64,000 bases of DNA, from positions 1 to 64,000 of the forward strand of contig JAURGK010000009.1 in assembly GCA_030833845.1 (NCBI GenBank). The letters are read 5' to 3'. The notes beneath the pieces are model-generated. The model was given only the letters and a program-made list of their open reading frames with translations, was not told where the DNA came from and ran no database searches. A program made the position numbers and the translations under genes. This document shows positions 1 to 9,722 of this stretch, piece by piece (position 1 is the first letter of the stretch; the number at the start of each line of letters is the position of its first letter). This stretch comes from Crocinitomicaceae bacterium. Its GTDB lineage: Bacteria > Bacteroidota > Bacteroidia > Flavobacteriales_D > Crocinitomicaceae.

Positions 1-37
1 CAATCATCCCCCTTTTTTGATTAAAATAGATCGATTT

Positions 38-111
38 GGTCCCGTAGCTCAGCTGGATAGAGCAACTGCCTTCTAAGCAGTAGGTCTTTGGTTCGAATCC
101 AAACGGGATCA
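38..111 (+). tRNA. tRNA-Arg (anticodon TCT)
   Basis: Cloverleaf readable: acceptor GGTCCCG/CGGGATC, D arm GCTC..., anticodon stem ACTGC-CTTCTAA-GCAGT, T arm TTTGG-TTCGAAT-CCAAA. Confidence 0.93.
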
Positions 112-112
112 C

Positions 113-145
113 AAAAAAGCACTGCCAACTTGGTGGTGCTTTTTT
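113..145. terminator. Bidirectional intrinsic terminator (tRNA-Arg / downstream minus-strand lipoprotein gene)
   Basis: A6-GCAC...GTGC-T6 long hairpin AAAAAAGCACTGCCAACTTGGTGGTGCTTTTTT. Confidence 0.75.
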
Positions 146-479
146 AGTTTAGACCGTAGGTATCCACTGCCGGTTGGCCCCAGATGTTGTCTTTTTTACA
201 GTAGATCACTTTGCACTTAAGAATATCAAAACAAATGGTTTCTGGGCTCCCCCAGCTCCAGTCGCAGATACACAACAACTCACCTTTGGTATTGTATACC
301 ATTTCTGGTGCATCATAGGCATTGAGTTGCCCTTTATAGACAGTTTGCCCCTCGAGTTCACATTCTGTTATTTTGGCATATTCCTTAGAGAGCTTTTTAA
401 GTAAGTTGAAGTCTTGGGTGTTTTTTTGACAAGCACTTAAAACTACCAGCGTAATCAGAGATAAAACAAAACTTTTCAT
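144..479 (-). CDS. Small putative lipoprotein, unknown function
   Basis: ORF with lipobox-like MKSFVLSLITLVVLSAC signal. Confidence 0.7.
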   Translation of the reverse strand: MKSFVLSLITLVVLSACQKNTQDFNLLKKLSKEYAKITECELEGQTVYKGQLNAYDAPEMVYNTKGELLCICDWSWGSPETICFDILKCKVIYCKKDNIWGQPAVDTYGLN

Positions 480-533
480 GCCTTATTATTTTGCGTTTTA
501 ATAACGTAAAATCATACGAAATATTGCTCTTTA

Positions 534-1229
534 CTAACTTTTCAAAAGCAAAAAAAGCACCCCGGCTAGCATAAATCCACTGGCCTTTTTAATGATTTGA
601 ATTCTACGCCATGTTTTACTTATATCCATCAAGTCATCGTATTCTTCTTCTGAATTATTCTCTGATGGGTATTGTTGATCAATACCGGGTGGTGAATATA
701 TATCTTTAAGGATAGCTGTCTCGTTTAAGATGATACACATTGAATAATTAAAATCGCCGTTGTGAAATCGTTGTTCAAAACAGCTGTCAATGGGGGTATC
801 TTTCAAATTGGTCAGGTCTACCAATTCTAATTCTTCGGAGTTGCATAAAAAGGAAGGCAGGGAATCTAGTTTTGCCAACAAAGTTAGTTGATTGAGCTTT
901 GGAAGAATTGGCTCACTAAGCGAATTTAGCAAGGGCATATCAAAATCAATCAATCCTAAAGAGGGTAGAGTGTCAGGTAGGATAAGATTGTTGAGAGAAT
1001 CACTGCGTATGGCAAGTATTTCTAATTTTTGAAAGTTAGGTAGCACCAGCGATTGACCTTTGAAATCTATATCCAACATATAGAGGTCAGGAGCGTGGGT
1101 ATAAAGCAGTTCAAGATCGGCCTGAGTGATATTGGTTCCAAATAATTCACCTTTGATATTTTCAGTAAATTGTGCGCTGAGGTTCAAAGCTCCCCAGAGG
1201 AAAATAAATAGGATGCTAAACTTGTTCAT
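534..1229 (-). CDS. Exported leucine-rich-repeat-like protein with C-terminal TM segment
   Basis: Signal peptide MNKFSILFIFLWGALNLSAQ (start reassigned from 1274), periodic LxxL repeats, hydrophobic C-terminus. Confidence 0.65.
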   Translation of the reverse strand: MNKFSILFIFLWGALNLSAQFTENIKGELFGTNITQADLELLYTHAPDLYMLDIDFKGQSLVLPNFQKLEILAIRSDSLNNLILPDTLPSLGLIDFDMPLLNSLSEPILPKLNQLTLLAKLDSLPSFLCNSEELELVDLTNLKDTPIDSCFEQRFHNGDFNYSMCIILNETAILKDIYSPPGIDQQYPSENNSEEEYDDLMDISKTWRRIQIIKKASGFMLAGVLFLLLKS

Positions 1230-2409
1230 CTTCAGTATTGCGTTTTTTAGGTTCAGAGTAAAAAAGCAAGCCAAGCATCATCAGCGCAATACTCATTAAA
1301 ATAACTTGGATGATGAGTGCATTATTTACTATTGGTATGCGCATGTTCATAGGGATACTTAAAAATAAGAGAATGGTAATTAAGCCTCTAGGCGCCACAA
1401 ATAGATAGGGTCTATTTTTTTGACCTATTAAGAGTAGAAAAATAAACCGCAAAATAATAAGCAAACCCATGAGGCCCAAAGACCAAGGCAAAACCTGTAT
1501 GTCGAGTATATCTTTGGTTTGTATCATGAAACCAAAAACTACAAAAAATAAAGAACGGATTAAAAAGGTGGCCTCAGCAACGATATCTGAAAACTGCTTG
1601 ATTTCATGCGGGATTTTTTCGGGTTGAAAAATACTTGCAATTTTCCATTCTCTAAACAAATGCAAATTGCTGAGGGCTAAACCAAAAATCAGAATAAATA
1701 ATAGCCCAGGCAAATGCCAAAGTTTGCTCAGGCCAAAAAGCAACAATATGAGTAATAAGATGGGGCCAAATTTGACATGATGAGACAGCCTACTCAACAT
1801 AAATGAAAGTAAAATGGTGAGAATAATCGAAAAAATGAGCACAATGATGATCTGCCCAAAAAATCCAAATAGGGCAGTGGCATTGACGAACTTATTCACC
1901 AAAATAAAATTGAATACCAACACTCCAATGATATCTGAAATACTACTCTCATAGGTAATAAAGGCGCGCACACTGCTACTGAAATTCTTCACACTAGGGA
2001 TGGCAATAGCGCTACTAATGATAGCAAAAGGCACTGCATTTAGAATAGCTAAGCGCCAAGAACAGTGTTCATATTGTACCAAAGCCCATGCAAATAGCCC
2101 ACTAAAGGCAATAAAAGGAAGAACGGACATGATGAGGGCTCGGCTGATTAAAGGAATGGCCCTCGTACTCAGTTTTAAATCAAGGGCACCTTCTAAGACA
2201 ATTAATATGAGTCCAATGGTACCAAAAACGGGTAGCACCTCCGAAAGATCAGGTACATGAATGTGGGCATAGTTGGTAAATTGTTGTAAGCCCCAACCTA
2301 TAGCCAACAGCCATATTACTGTTGGAATGCGTGTAAACTTTGCACTAAGATCTAATAGATACGCCGTCAGGAGTATCCCACTAAGGAGTATGATGAGTTC
2401 TGCTGTCAT
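1216..2409 (-). CDS. Cation:proton antiporter (CPA family)
   Basis: About 12 hydrophobic segments, CPA-like N-terminal domain. Confidence 0.85.
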   Translation of the reverse strand: MTAELIILLSGILLTAYLLDLSAKFTRIPTVIWLLAIGWGLQQFTNYAHIHVPDLSEVLPVFGTIGLILIVLEGALDLKLSTRAIPLISRALIMSVLPFIAFSGLFAWALVQYEHCSWRLAILNAVPFAIISSAIAIPSVKNFSSSVRAFITYESSISDIIGVLVFNFILVNKFVNATALFGFFGQIIIVLIFSIILTILLSFMLSRLSHHVKFGPILLLILLLFGLSKLWHLPGLLFILIFGLALSNLHLFREWKIASIFQPEKIPHEIKQFSDIVAEATFLIRSLFFVVFGFMIQTKDILDIQVLPWSLGLMGLLIILRFIFLLLIGQKNRPYLFVAPRGLITILLFLSIPMNMRIPIVNNALIIQVILMSIALMMLGLLFYSEPKKRNTEDEQV

Positions 2410-2411
2410 AT

Positions 2412-4205
2412 TTAATCCAAGGTATTAATTTTTAAGGATTTTCTGTAAGCAGAGAATATAGTCGATTTATTAATAAAACCACGGTAATAGCCATTCTCTA
2501 CAATGGGTAAAACAATTTGATTGGTCGTTTCAAAAATGTGCATCACCTGCTCCATGGCGTCTTGAGGGCTAATGGTTTGTTTGCATTCACTCATTAATTC
2601 TCCTACTGTCAAATCCTGATAGAGTTCCGGCTTAAACATGACAGAACGTACATTGTCTAACCATACTAAGCCAAGTAGTTCTTTATTTTCATTGATCACA
2701 GGAAAAACTGTGCGCGATGAATGGGCCAAAATTTCAATCAATTCTTCAAGATGGTCTTCGGGATGCAATAAGGGGTAATCAGCTTCAATAAATTCATCTG
2801 TTTTGAGCGAGAAAAGTATGTTTTTATCGCGATCTTGGGTTAAGGCTTCTCCTTTCTTAACACTGCGCTTGATATCCATAGCAAAAGGTTCAAAATATTT
2901 TGATACTGCATAACTGATAGAAGCCACGAGCATCAGGGGAATCATCAGCGTATAGCCTCCCGTAATTTCAGCGATCAAGAAAATGGCTGTCAAAGGAGCA
3001 TGGTAAATTCCCGCTAGAATTCCTGCCATTCCTACAATGGTAAAGTTATTTACTGGCAAATTGAAAAATCCGCTGAGGTTGAGCGCCTCTGAAAATGAAT
3101 AGCCAAGGTAGGCGCCAACGAAAAGTGAGGGCGCAAAATTTCCTCCATTCCCGCCAGCACCAAGTGTGAGAGCCGTAGCAAACGGTTTGGCAAACATTAC
3201 CACGACCGTAAAACAGAGCACTACCCAGGGGTATTTATTGAAATTTTCAAACAAACTATTATCCATGAGGCTCCTTGGATCTTTATCGGCTAATATTTTA
3301 ATGCTTTGATAGCCTTCACCAAAAAGTGAGGGGAAAATAAAAATCAATGCGGCAAGAATGGCACCCCCAATGAGCACTTTGATGTATACACCGCCTTTCA
3401 AGCGTTGTGTCAGGTTTTCAATTTTAAGAAATGTACGCATATGATATACAGATGCCAGGCCAGCAAGCAAACCTAAAACAGCATAAAACGGCACATTGGT
3501 ATAATCAAAAGTTTCTTTAAGTGAGAAGGTAAGCAAGATGCCATCATGAAGAATGATTTTAGTGATCAAAGCACCGGATGCAGCGGCTATGATGAGTGGA
3601 ATAAACGCCGTAATACTGATGTCAAGCAGTAATACTTCCAATGCAAATAGCACCCCAGCAATAGGGGCATTGAAAGCAGCTCCAATGCCGCCAGCCACAC
3701 CACATGCGAGCAATAGGGTGCGGTCTTTAATGGACAACTTATATTTTCTAGAGAAATTTGAACCTATGGCCGCTCCTGTAACTACAATAGGTGCCTCTAG
3801 CCCCGTAGACCCTCCAAAGCCCACGGTTACTGAACTAGTGAGTACTTGATCATAGATCAAATTATTGGGCATTGAACTATTCTTTTTTGCAATAGCGGCA
3901 TGGACCTGCGCAAGGCCTTTGGTCAGTTTGTGCTTGAAAAAATACCTGCTCATGATGACGGTTAGCAAAAGGCCAATACCTGGAAGCACCAAGTAGAGGA
4001 AGCGAAAATTACTCAGCTTGTCATAGGTGGCTGCAAGAAAAATATAGTGTACAAATAATTTGAGTAAGATAGCTGCAAATCCGGCACTTAGACCAACTAA
4101 AATACTGGCAATGAGTAAAAATTGTTTTTTACTAAGCTTGTATTGCAGCCATTTGAGCCAGCGTTCTATTCGGCCAATTCCAATATTTTTATTAATGTCT
4201 ATCAA
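2412..4205 (-). CDS. ClC-type chloride channel/transporter with C-terminal CBS pair
   Basis: GSTGLEAP, GGNGGNFAPSLF, PIAGVLFALEV motifs; CBS-like C-terminus. Confidence 0.92.
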   Translation of the reverse strand: MIDINKNIGIGRIERWLKWLQYKLSKKQFLLIASILVGLSAGFAAILLKLFVHYIFLAATYDKLSNFRFLYLVLPGIGLLLTVIMSRYFFKHKLTKGLAQVHAAIAKKNSSMPNNLIYDQVLTSSVTVGFGGSTGLEAPIVVTGAAIGSNFSRKYKLSIKDRTLLLACGVAGGIGAAFNAPIAGVLFALEVLLLDISITAFIPLIIAAASGALITKIILHDGILLTFSLKETFDYTNVPFYAVLGLLAGLASVYHMRTFLKIENLTQRLKGGVYIKVLIGGAILAALIFIFPSLFGEGYQSIKILADKDPRSLMDNSLFENFNKYPWVVLCFTVVVMFAKPFATALTLGAGGNGGNFAPSLFVGAYLGYSFSEALNLSGFFNLPVNNFTIVGMAGILAGIYHAPLTAIFLIAEITGGYTLMIPLMLVASISYAVSKYFEPFAMDIKRSVKKGEALTQDRDKNILFSLKTDEFIEADYPLLHPEDHLEELIEILAHSSRTVFPVINENKELLGLVWLDNVRSVMFKPELYQDLTVGELMSECKQTISPQDAMEQVMHIFETTNQIVLPIVENGYYRGFINKSTIFSAYRKSLKINTLD

Positions 4206-4954
4206 TGCTGTCCTGTGCTGTTTTGATCAATGAGTTGATCTCTTTGAAGAAGTTTGAGATTGCTTTGCCAAAAATGTAAGTCTTCAGCTTGACCTCCTTG
4301 ATTATTACCTGATGAATATATGTAGCCGTCAATAAGGTAACGGTCGTAATATAGCAATACCTCATGTTTAGCTGCTCCTTGATAAACAGTGATTTGATAA
4401 CGAGGTTGGTAAGGGGCTTTCCATTCTGATGGGATGTATTTATTTTGCAGTACTGTATATTGATGGGTAGTAAAAATCTTTAGTGCCTCGTTCATTTTTG
4501 GATGACACAGGCGCACAGAATCTGATATGAGGTCCTTGATAAAGGCTGAATCAATTGGAGCATATAACCATGAAGGTTTTTCAATGGGCTTATCAATCAA
4601 TTTTTTGGTGCAGAGATTTAAGAAGATGTCATGGCCTAGGATGCCACTTAAATTGCGCTGTGCACCAAGGTCTATAAAATTGAGATTGCATGAGTCTTTA
4701 CTTACGCGAATATGCGCTGCACCGTTGATTGCCTTACCTTCTTGAAGGACTGCAAATGAGGTGTTGTAATTTGTTGTGGATTCTTTGGGGTGTTTTATTT
4801 GATCTATATCTATGCCGCCATTTTCTCTAACTTGTTCATAGCGAATTAATTGAACTTCATATGGTGGAACATTCCAACTTTTTATAATTTCTTGTCCAAA
4901 AACAGCAGCATTTAGCTTGAAGCATACAAAAGCAAGGAATATGAACCTCTTCAT
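4202..4954 (-). CDS. Exported protein of unknown function
   Basis: Signal peptide MKRFIFLAFVCFKLNAAVFGQ (start reassigned from 4969); 4-bp overlap with ClC gene. Confidence 0.7.
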   Translation of the reverse strand: MKRFIFLAFVCFKLNAAVFGQEIIKSWNVPPYEVQLIRYEQVRENGGIDIDQIKHPKESTTNYNTSFAVLQEGKAINGAAHIRVSKDSCNLNFIDLGAQRNLSGILGHDIFLNLCTKKLIDKPIEKPSWLYAPIDSAFIKDLISDSVRLCHPKMNEALKIFTTHQYTVLQNKYIPSEWKAPYQPRYQITVYQGAAKHEVLLYYDRYLIDGYIYSSGNNQGGQAEDLHFWQSNLKLLQRDQLIDQNSTGQH

Positions 4955-4958
4955 TTGA

Positions 4959-4966
4959 TAAAGATA
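4959..4966 (-). promoter_or_regulatory. Near-consensus Bacteroidota -7 element (TATCTTTA) 4 nt upstream of ATG
   Basis: TATCTTTA-TCAA-ATG on minus strand. Confidence 0.45.
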
Positions 4967-5029
4967 CATATTTCAAATTTTTCAATTAATTTGGATGTCA
5001 ACTATCATCAAACTATTAAACTATTTACT

Positions 5030-5707
5030 ATGAAAAAATTACTTTTCCCGCTATGCGTTCTTTTAAGTGTTGGATATTCCCAAGCACAAACTGTCACTGC
5101 AGATATAAGCCTTAAGTATGCCAAAAGTGCAACAGCTCTATTCAACAAGTCCATTTCCGATCAAGGAGCATCTCAGGATTATGATTTGGCTATGAGTTCC
5201 AATTATGGCCTTGCTGGCACCTTTAATTTTGGAAAAATCGGTCTGGGTATTGAATACCTTATGGGAAATTTCAAAGCCGGATATCAAGGGGGAGATGCAC
5301 TCTTGGGTGGAGACTATACCTCAAATATTGATCTTAAAACCATACAAATTCCGGTCTATGCGCGTCTAGGAGGCTCAAGAGGCTCTTTTGGCGAATTCGG
5401 CGTGGTGTTGCACAATGTGAAAAGTGCAAGTTACTCAAATGCAAATTCTATCATGGACCCCTCTTTTTCTGCGGATGTAACCAACCAATACCAAAATTTC
5501 ATGGGGTATATGGTGGGAGTTGGTGGGCGTATTGGCCTACCAAAAATTCCTGTCATGCTGTCTTTGAGTGCACGATTTATGTACAGCACAGCCGATGCCA
5601 AAGGTGTAGATGCATTAGGTGCTGACCTTGACTTATACAACCCTGTATACAAGACCAATGCGGCCTCGATTGGCCTTCATGCAGGGCTGGTTTATTCGAT
5701 AGACTAA
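5030..5707 (+). CDS. Outer-membrane beta-barrel-like protein
   Basis: Signal peptide MKKLLFPLCVLLSVGYSQAQ; alternating amphipathic/glycine-rich strands. Confidence 0.6.
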   Translation: MKKLLFPLCVLLSVGYSQAQTVTADISLKYAKSATALFNKSISDQGASQDYDLAMSSNYGLAGTFNFGKIGLGIEYLMGNFKAGYQGGDALLGGDYTSNIDLKTIQIPVYARLGGSRGSFGEFGVVLHNVKSASYSNANSIMDPSFSADVTNQYQNFMGYMVGVGGRIGLPKIPVMLSLSARFMYSTADAKGVDALGADLDLYNPVYKTNAASIGLHAGLVYSID

Positions 5708-5721
5708 AAAATTAAAGCAAT

Positions 5722-5752
5722 AAAAAAGGCGAGCTCTTAGCTCGCCTTTTTT
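5722..5752. terminator. Bidirectional intrinsic terminator between convergent genes
   Basis: Perfect 14-bp stem AAAAAAGGCGAGCT-CTT-AGCTCGCCTTTTTT. Confidence 0.93.
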
Positions 5753-5764
5753 ATGAAGAAAAAT

Positions 5765-7522
5765 TTAGGGCTTCACCAAATGTACAAATCCGTGAAGGGT
5801 ATAGAGTGTTTTTTGTTGGTCGTCATATTCATATTTTTCACTGCGTGGAGTTGCCATATAAAAATAAACGCCTTCTTCTAAGATCTTGCCGTTCATGTCG
5901 GTGCCGTTCCAATCATTGAGATAGTTGTCTTTTTCATAAATGAGGTTACCCCAACGGTTAAAAATTTGAATACTTACTTGATCGTAATCTTCCCAGTTTT
6001 TAATTGTCAGTAGGTCATTGGTGCCGTCGTTGTTTAAGGTCAGTACATTTGGCACCACAAGCGGGCACTGGTTGTAAACGCGTATCACTGGAGAAGTGAT
6101 TGTTTTGGCACATTGGTCCATGACATATACTTGGAAATTGTTCAAATTGGGCTCTAGTATCGCGGGCTGAACGTAAACAGTATCGTTATTAGGGAAGGCA
6201 CCAGGGCCCCAAACATAGCTATAAGGAGCTATGCCGTTTTGCACATTACACCAAATATTTGTCCCTTGACCAAAATCTGCACAAACGTTCAGTGAGTCAA
6301 CGGCTGTAATGCTCAGGGGCGTATAGTCAATAATATTTAATGAAATGGAAGTAGTGTCAAATGATCCGTCGCAGGGGTTAGGCAGGATCACATTGAAGAA
6401 AACGGTTTCAGTTCCTTCCGGTAGGCCGTCTAGATATGCAGAAATACCAATGGTATCAGAGGCTACACCTGCAGGTATCACAAGTACACTATCAATGAAA
6501 GGATAATCATCTCCATTGGTTGCTGTGCCACTCAAATTAATTTGTACGACAAGGTTGGAAGTTAAATCTGTGCGTTTTACAATAAAACCGGCAAATCCAC
6601 AATCTTCGATGAGCTGGGTGGGCCCAGTTACATCCACCTCTATGGGCACTTCAATTTGACAAGCGACCACACGATATCCAAAGGTGCGAATTTTTGTATT
6701 GATCAAAACACCATTACGCCATTCCTTAACGGCAACTCCAGCAACAAAGCTACCGATCATATTTGGTGTAAAGGTCATGAAACCTGTTACTGGGTCAATG
6801 GTAATATTAGAACCTGCTCCGAAGGGTACAGTTTGAGAAAAACTTGGATTCCAATTCACTGGCGTGTAGGGTGCTGGGTCTTCAGGGTCAGGAACTACAT
6901 TAGTGAGGCTTCCGCCAAGGAGCGGAGCCAAGAGTTCATAGCTCAAAGAATCTCCATCGGGGTCAAAAGCCGAATGGTCAAAATCCAATGTGTTTTGAGA
7001 GCACAAAACCAGCGGTGGGTAATTATTAAAACGAGCCCCTTGATTGTGAACATTCACTAATGCCGAACCTGGAATGTAGGTCGTAAGGGTAATGCCATTG
7101 CTCGCAGGATCTACAATATTATCGATGGCACCGGTCCAACAACAGCGTTGATAAGAAACATAGTAGCCTTCAATTCCAAATGGCAGTGTGACAGTATCTA
7201 CATAAATAGCGCGTTCAACACAAATATCGTTAGGTACGGTTACGCAAGGATCGTCATAGACTACCGGTAGCACGTTTTGTGAGAAAGGAGCAATGTATCG
7301 TACCATAAATATACTCCCGTTTGCTTGAAAAATCGTATAGTTCAGCGGGTTGTCAAAAGCGGTAGCTGAATTACAATCGCGATAAATTTCAATGGTGATT
7401 TTATATTGGTTGTTACCTAAGGAATCATAATAAATTTCTCCTCCAATGATGTGACTTGCCAGGGCATTGAACTGAAGAAATAATCCAATAAGGAGGGTAA
7501 TTAAGTAAGTAGTTTTACGCAT
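5765..7522 (-). CDS. T9SS type B cargo protein (CHU_C / gliding-motility-associated C-terminal domain)
   Basis: Signal peptide; C-terminal PNVLTLNNDGTNDLLTIKNWEDYDQVSIQIFNRWGNLIYEKDNYLNDWNGTDMNGKILEEGVYFY. Confidence 0.93.
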   Translation of the reverse strand: MRKTTYLITLLIGLFLQFNALASHIIGGEIYYDSLGNNQYKITIEIYRDCNSATAFDNPLNYTIFQANGSIFMVRYIAPFSQNVLPVVYDDPCVTVPNDICVERAIYVDTVTLPFGIEGYYVSYQRCCWTGAIDNIVDPASNGITLTTYIPGSALVNVHNQGARFNNYPPLVLCSQNTLDFDHSAFDPDGDSLSYELLAPLLGGSLTNVVPDPEDPAPYTPVNWNPSFSQTVPFGAGSNITIDPVTGFMTFTPNMIGSFVAGVAVKEWRNGVLINTKIRTFGYRVVACQIEVPIEVDVTGPTQLIEDCGFAGFIVKRTDLTSNLVVQINLSGTATNGDDYPFIDSVLVIPAGVASDTIGISAYLDGLPEGTETVFFNVILPNPCDGSFDTTSISLNIIDYTPLSITAVDSLNVCADFGQGTNIWCNVQNGIAPYSYVWGPGAFPNNDTVYVQPAILEPNLNNFQVYVMDQCAKTITSPVIRVYNQCPLVVPNVLTLNNDGTNDLLTIKNWEDYDQVSIQIFNRWGNLIYEKDNYLNDWNGTDMNGKILEEGVYFYMATPRSEKYEYDDQQKTLYTLHGFVHLVKP

Positions 7523-7550
7523 GCGTTTGAATTTTGTATATTCGTTGAGA

Positions 7551-9710
7551 ATGTCAAAGTTAAGCTTGTTTTTTGTATTCTTAAGTATCTTTTTAAGTTT
7601 GAAAATTACTGCTCAAACTGAAAAGCAATTACTACAAGAACTTAAGTTGCAAAAGAATAAGACGTCGCAGTTGCAAATTAGGTTGCGTCTGCTTGAATTA
7701 ATATACGAGCGCGATCGAAATGAATGGCAAAAAGAAGTTTTGTTATTAGTCAATCAACGGGCTGCGTATGCGGGAACCGAGAATCAAGCACTCATATCAT
7801 TAGTTGAGGCTGAAAGGGCAAGTTTTCATGGAAATAGAAGTCAGTTGATTAAAATTTTTGATGAAAAACTGATGCCCATTCATTTTAAAGAAACCGCATT
7901 TGAATGGAGAAAAAATATACTGGGCGCGGCGCTCTATCCCAACTCGAAAGCATATCATTATCAAAAGCTTTTAAATCAATTAACTACCAAACAAAACAAA
8001 CGCGAACAAACAGCGCTATATCTGCAAATAGCTCGAAACTTTGCTCAAAATTTTCAAAAAGATTCGGCCATTTGGGCAAGTAATTTGGCCTTGCAGCTTG
8101 CCAAGCGTTCCGATAAAAAATGGGTGCTTATCGAAGCAATGCAACAACAAGCAGAAGTGTTTTGGCAGTTCAACCTTTATGAATCTGCTGTTCAAAGGTC
8201 TATTTTTTCAGTGCAACTTGCCGAAGAAGCCCAACTCGATTATTTTCGTGTTCGGCCCTTATTGTTAATTGCGTCTATATTAATTGATTTAAAAAATGTT
8301 GACCAAGCGTTTCCGTATTTAAAGCGCGCTTATGAATTTGCAAAGATCAGCAATGACAACCAGCAATTGGCATATGCTAACTATTTATACAGCAAGTATT
8401 ATTTAGCAAAAAACCAATACAAAAGGGCCAATGCCCGAGCACTTTTGGCCCATGATTTTTTTAATCAAGTGGGTAACATACGCTATGTGCATCGTGCCAA
8501 CCTACTACTCTTATCAACAAAGTCAGATCAATTCAATTTATCAACTGCCTATCAATCCATGATAGCACAGGTTAAGCCATCGCAAGAAGCATTATTTAAA
8601 GCCGAATTATATTTTGACTATGGGCAATATCTATTAAATACATCAGCATACCTCCAGGCAGAACAAGCCTTGCTGATGAGCCTTCAAAGTTTACCAAGCG
8701 AAGCTTTCATTCGACCTAAAATTGCCAGTGCATATGGTTCATTGGCCCTTATTGCTAACAGGATGAATCAACCAGCAAAAGCCTATGACTATCAGCAGAA
8801 ATATACCAATTGGCTTGAAAATAGTGTCTTATGGCGAAGTGCGGCCCGTATTGAAGAAATGGCCGCTGCCAATCTAAGAGAAGAGCGTGAACGGTTGATA
8901 CTCAATCAGCAGGCATCCATAGAGCGAGCTCAAAAAGAAAGGAAAATCGTTGAACTACAAAGAGATCGACAGTTATTTATTTCAATCATTTTTATCGTAG
9001 CTGTCATTTTTGGGGTCATTATTTACGTTTTGCGCATGCAGCAATCCAAGATCAAACAAGAACAGCGCGAAGCTGAATTGTCTCAAACGCTATTGCGTAC
9101 TCAGATGAACCCACATTTTGTGTTCAATGCCATGTCGGTGATTCAGAGTTATATCTATGAAAACGACCCCGAGAAATCATCCCAATTTCTTGTTAATTTT
9201 TCAAGGTTAATGCGGCTTATCTTAGAGAATTCTCCTAAGGAATTTATTCCAATTGAACTCGAACGAGAAATTTTAGATAAGTACCTTTCGGCTCAAAAAA
9301 TGCGCTTCGAAAACAGATTCGATTACGAACTTACTATTTGTGATGAATTATTGTTTAATAAGGCATTGGTTTCTCCGATGATCACCCAGCCATTTATAGA
9401 GAATGCCATTGAGCACGGACAATTACATACGGTCAATGGTGGAAAGATAGCTGTAGATTTTTCAATTAATTCGGACCAATTATTAATTCAAATCAAAGAC
9501 AATGGTGTAGGTCGAAAAAAATCTGCCGCTACAAAAAAGGTTCGTACACATAAAAGTATGGCCATAGATATTACCAGGGAGCGCATCGCAATTCTAAATA
9601 AAAAGCATAAATTTAACGGAAGCTTACAAATTCAAGATCTCGATACAAAGAAGCAAACCGGGACTTTAGTAACGCTTGTTTTGCCCCTTAAGTACGATTG
9701 CGAATCTTAA
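7551..9710 (+). CDS. LytS/YehU-type sensor histidine kinase with N-terminal TPR-like region
   Basis: RTQMNPHFVFNAMSVIQSYI His-kinase motif, single TM, HATPase-like C-terminus. Confidence 0.92.
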   Translation: MSKLSLFFVFLSIFLSLKITAQTEKQLLQELKLQKNKTSQLQIRLRLLELIYERDRNEWQKEVLLLVNQRAAYAGTENQALISLVEAERASFHGNRSQLIKIFDEKLMPIHFKETAFEWRKNILGAALYPNSKAYHYQKLLNQLTTKQNKREQTALYLQIARNFAQNFQKDSAIWASNLALQLAKRSDKKWVLIEAMQQQAEVFWQFNLYESAVQRSIFSVQLAEEAQLDYFRVRPLLLIASILIDLKNVDQAFPYLKRAYEFAKISNDNQQLAYANYLYSKYYLAKNQYKRANARALLAHDFFNQVGNIRYVHRANLLLLSTKSDQFNLSTAYQSMIAQVKPSQEALFKAELYFDYGQYLLNTSAYLQAEQALLMSLQSLPSEAFIRPKIASAYGSLALIANRMNQPAKAYDYQQKYTNWLENSVLWRSAARIEEMAAANLREERERLILNQQASIERAQKERKIVELQRDRQLFISIIFIVAVIFGVIIYVLRMQQSKIKQEQREAELSQTLLRTQMNPHFVFNAMSVIQSYIYENDPEKSSQFLVNFSRLMRLILENSPKEFIPIELEREILDKYLSAQKMRFENRFDYELTICDELLFNKALVSPMITQPFIENAIEHGQLHTVNGGKIAVDFSINSDQLLIQIKDNGVGRKKSAATKKVRTHKSMAIDITRERIAILNKKHKFNGSLQIQDLDTKKQTGTLVTLVLPLKYDCES

Positions 9711-9722
9711 ACTATAGCTGTA

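Noticed and set aside
4955-5029. N-terminal extension (MIKIHISNFSINLDVNYHQTIKLFT) on the 5030 gene
   Set aside because: MKKLLFPLCVLLSVGYSQAQ is a clean signal peptide; the extension is intergenic sequence.
6656-7060. 134-aa plus-strand ORF antisense to the T9SS type B cargo gene
   Set aside because: No start-site context or domain; the cargo frame is convincing.
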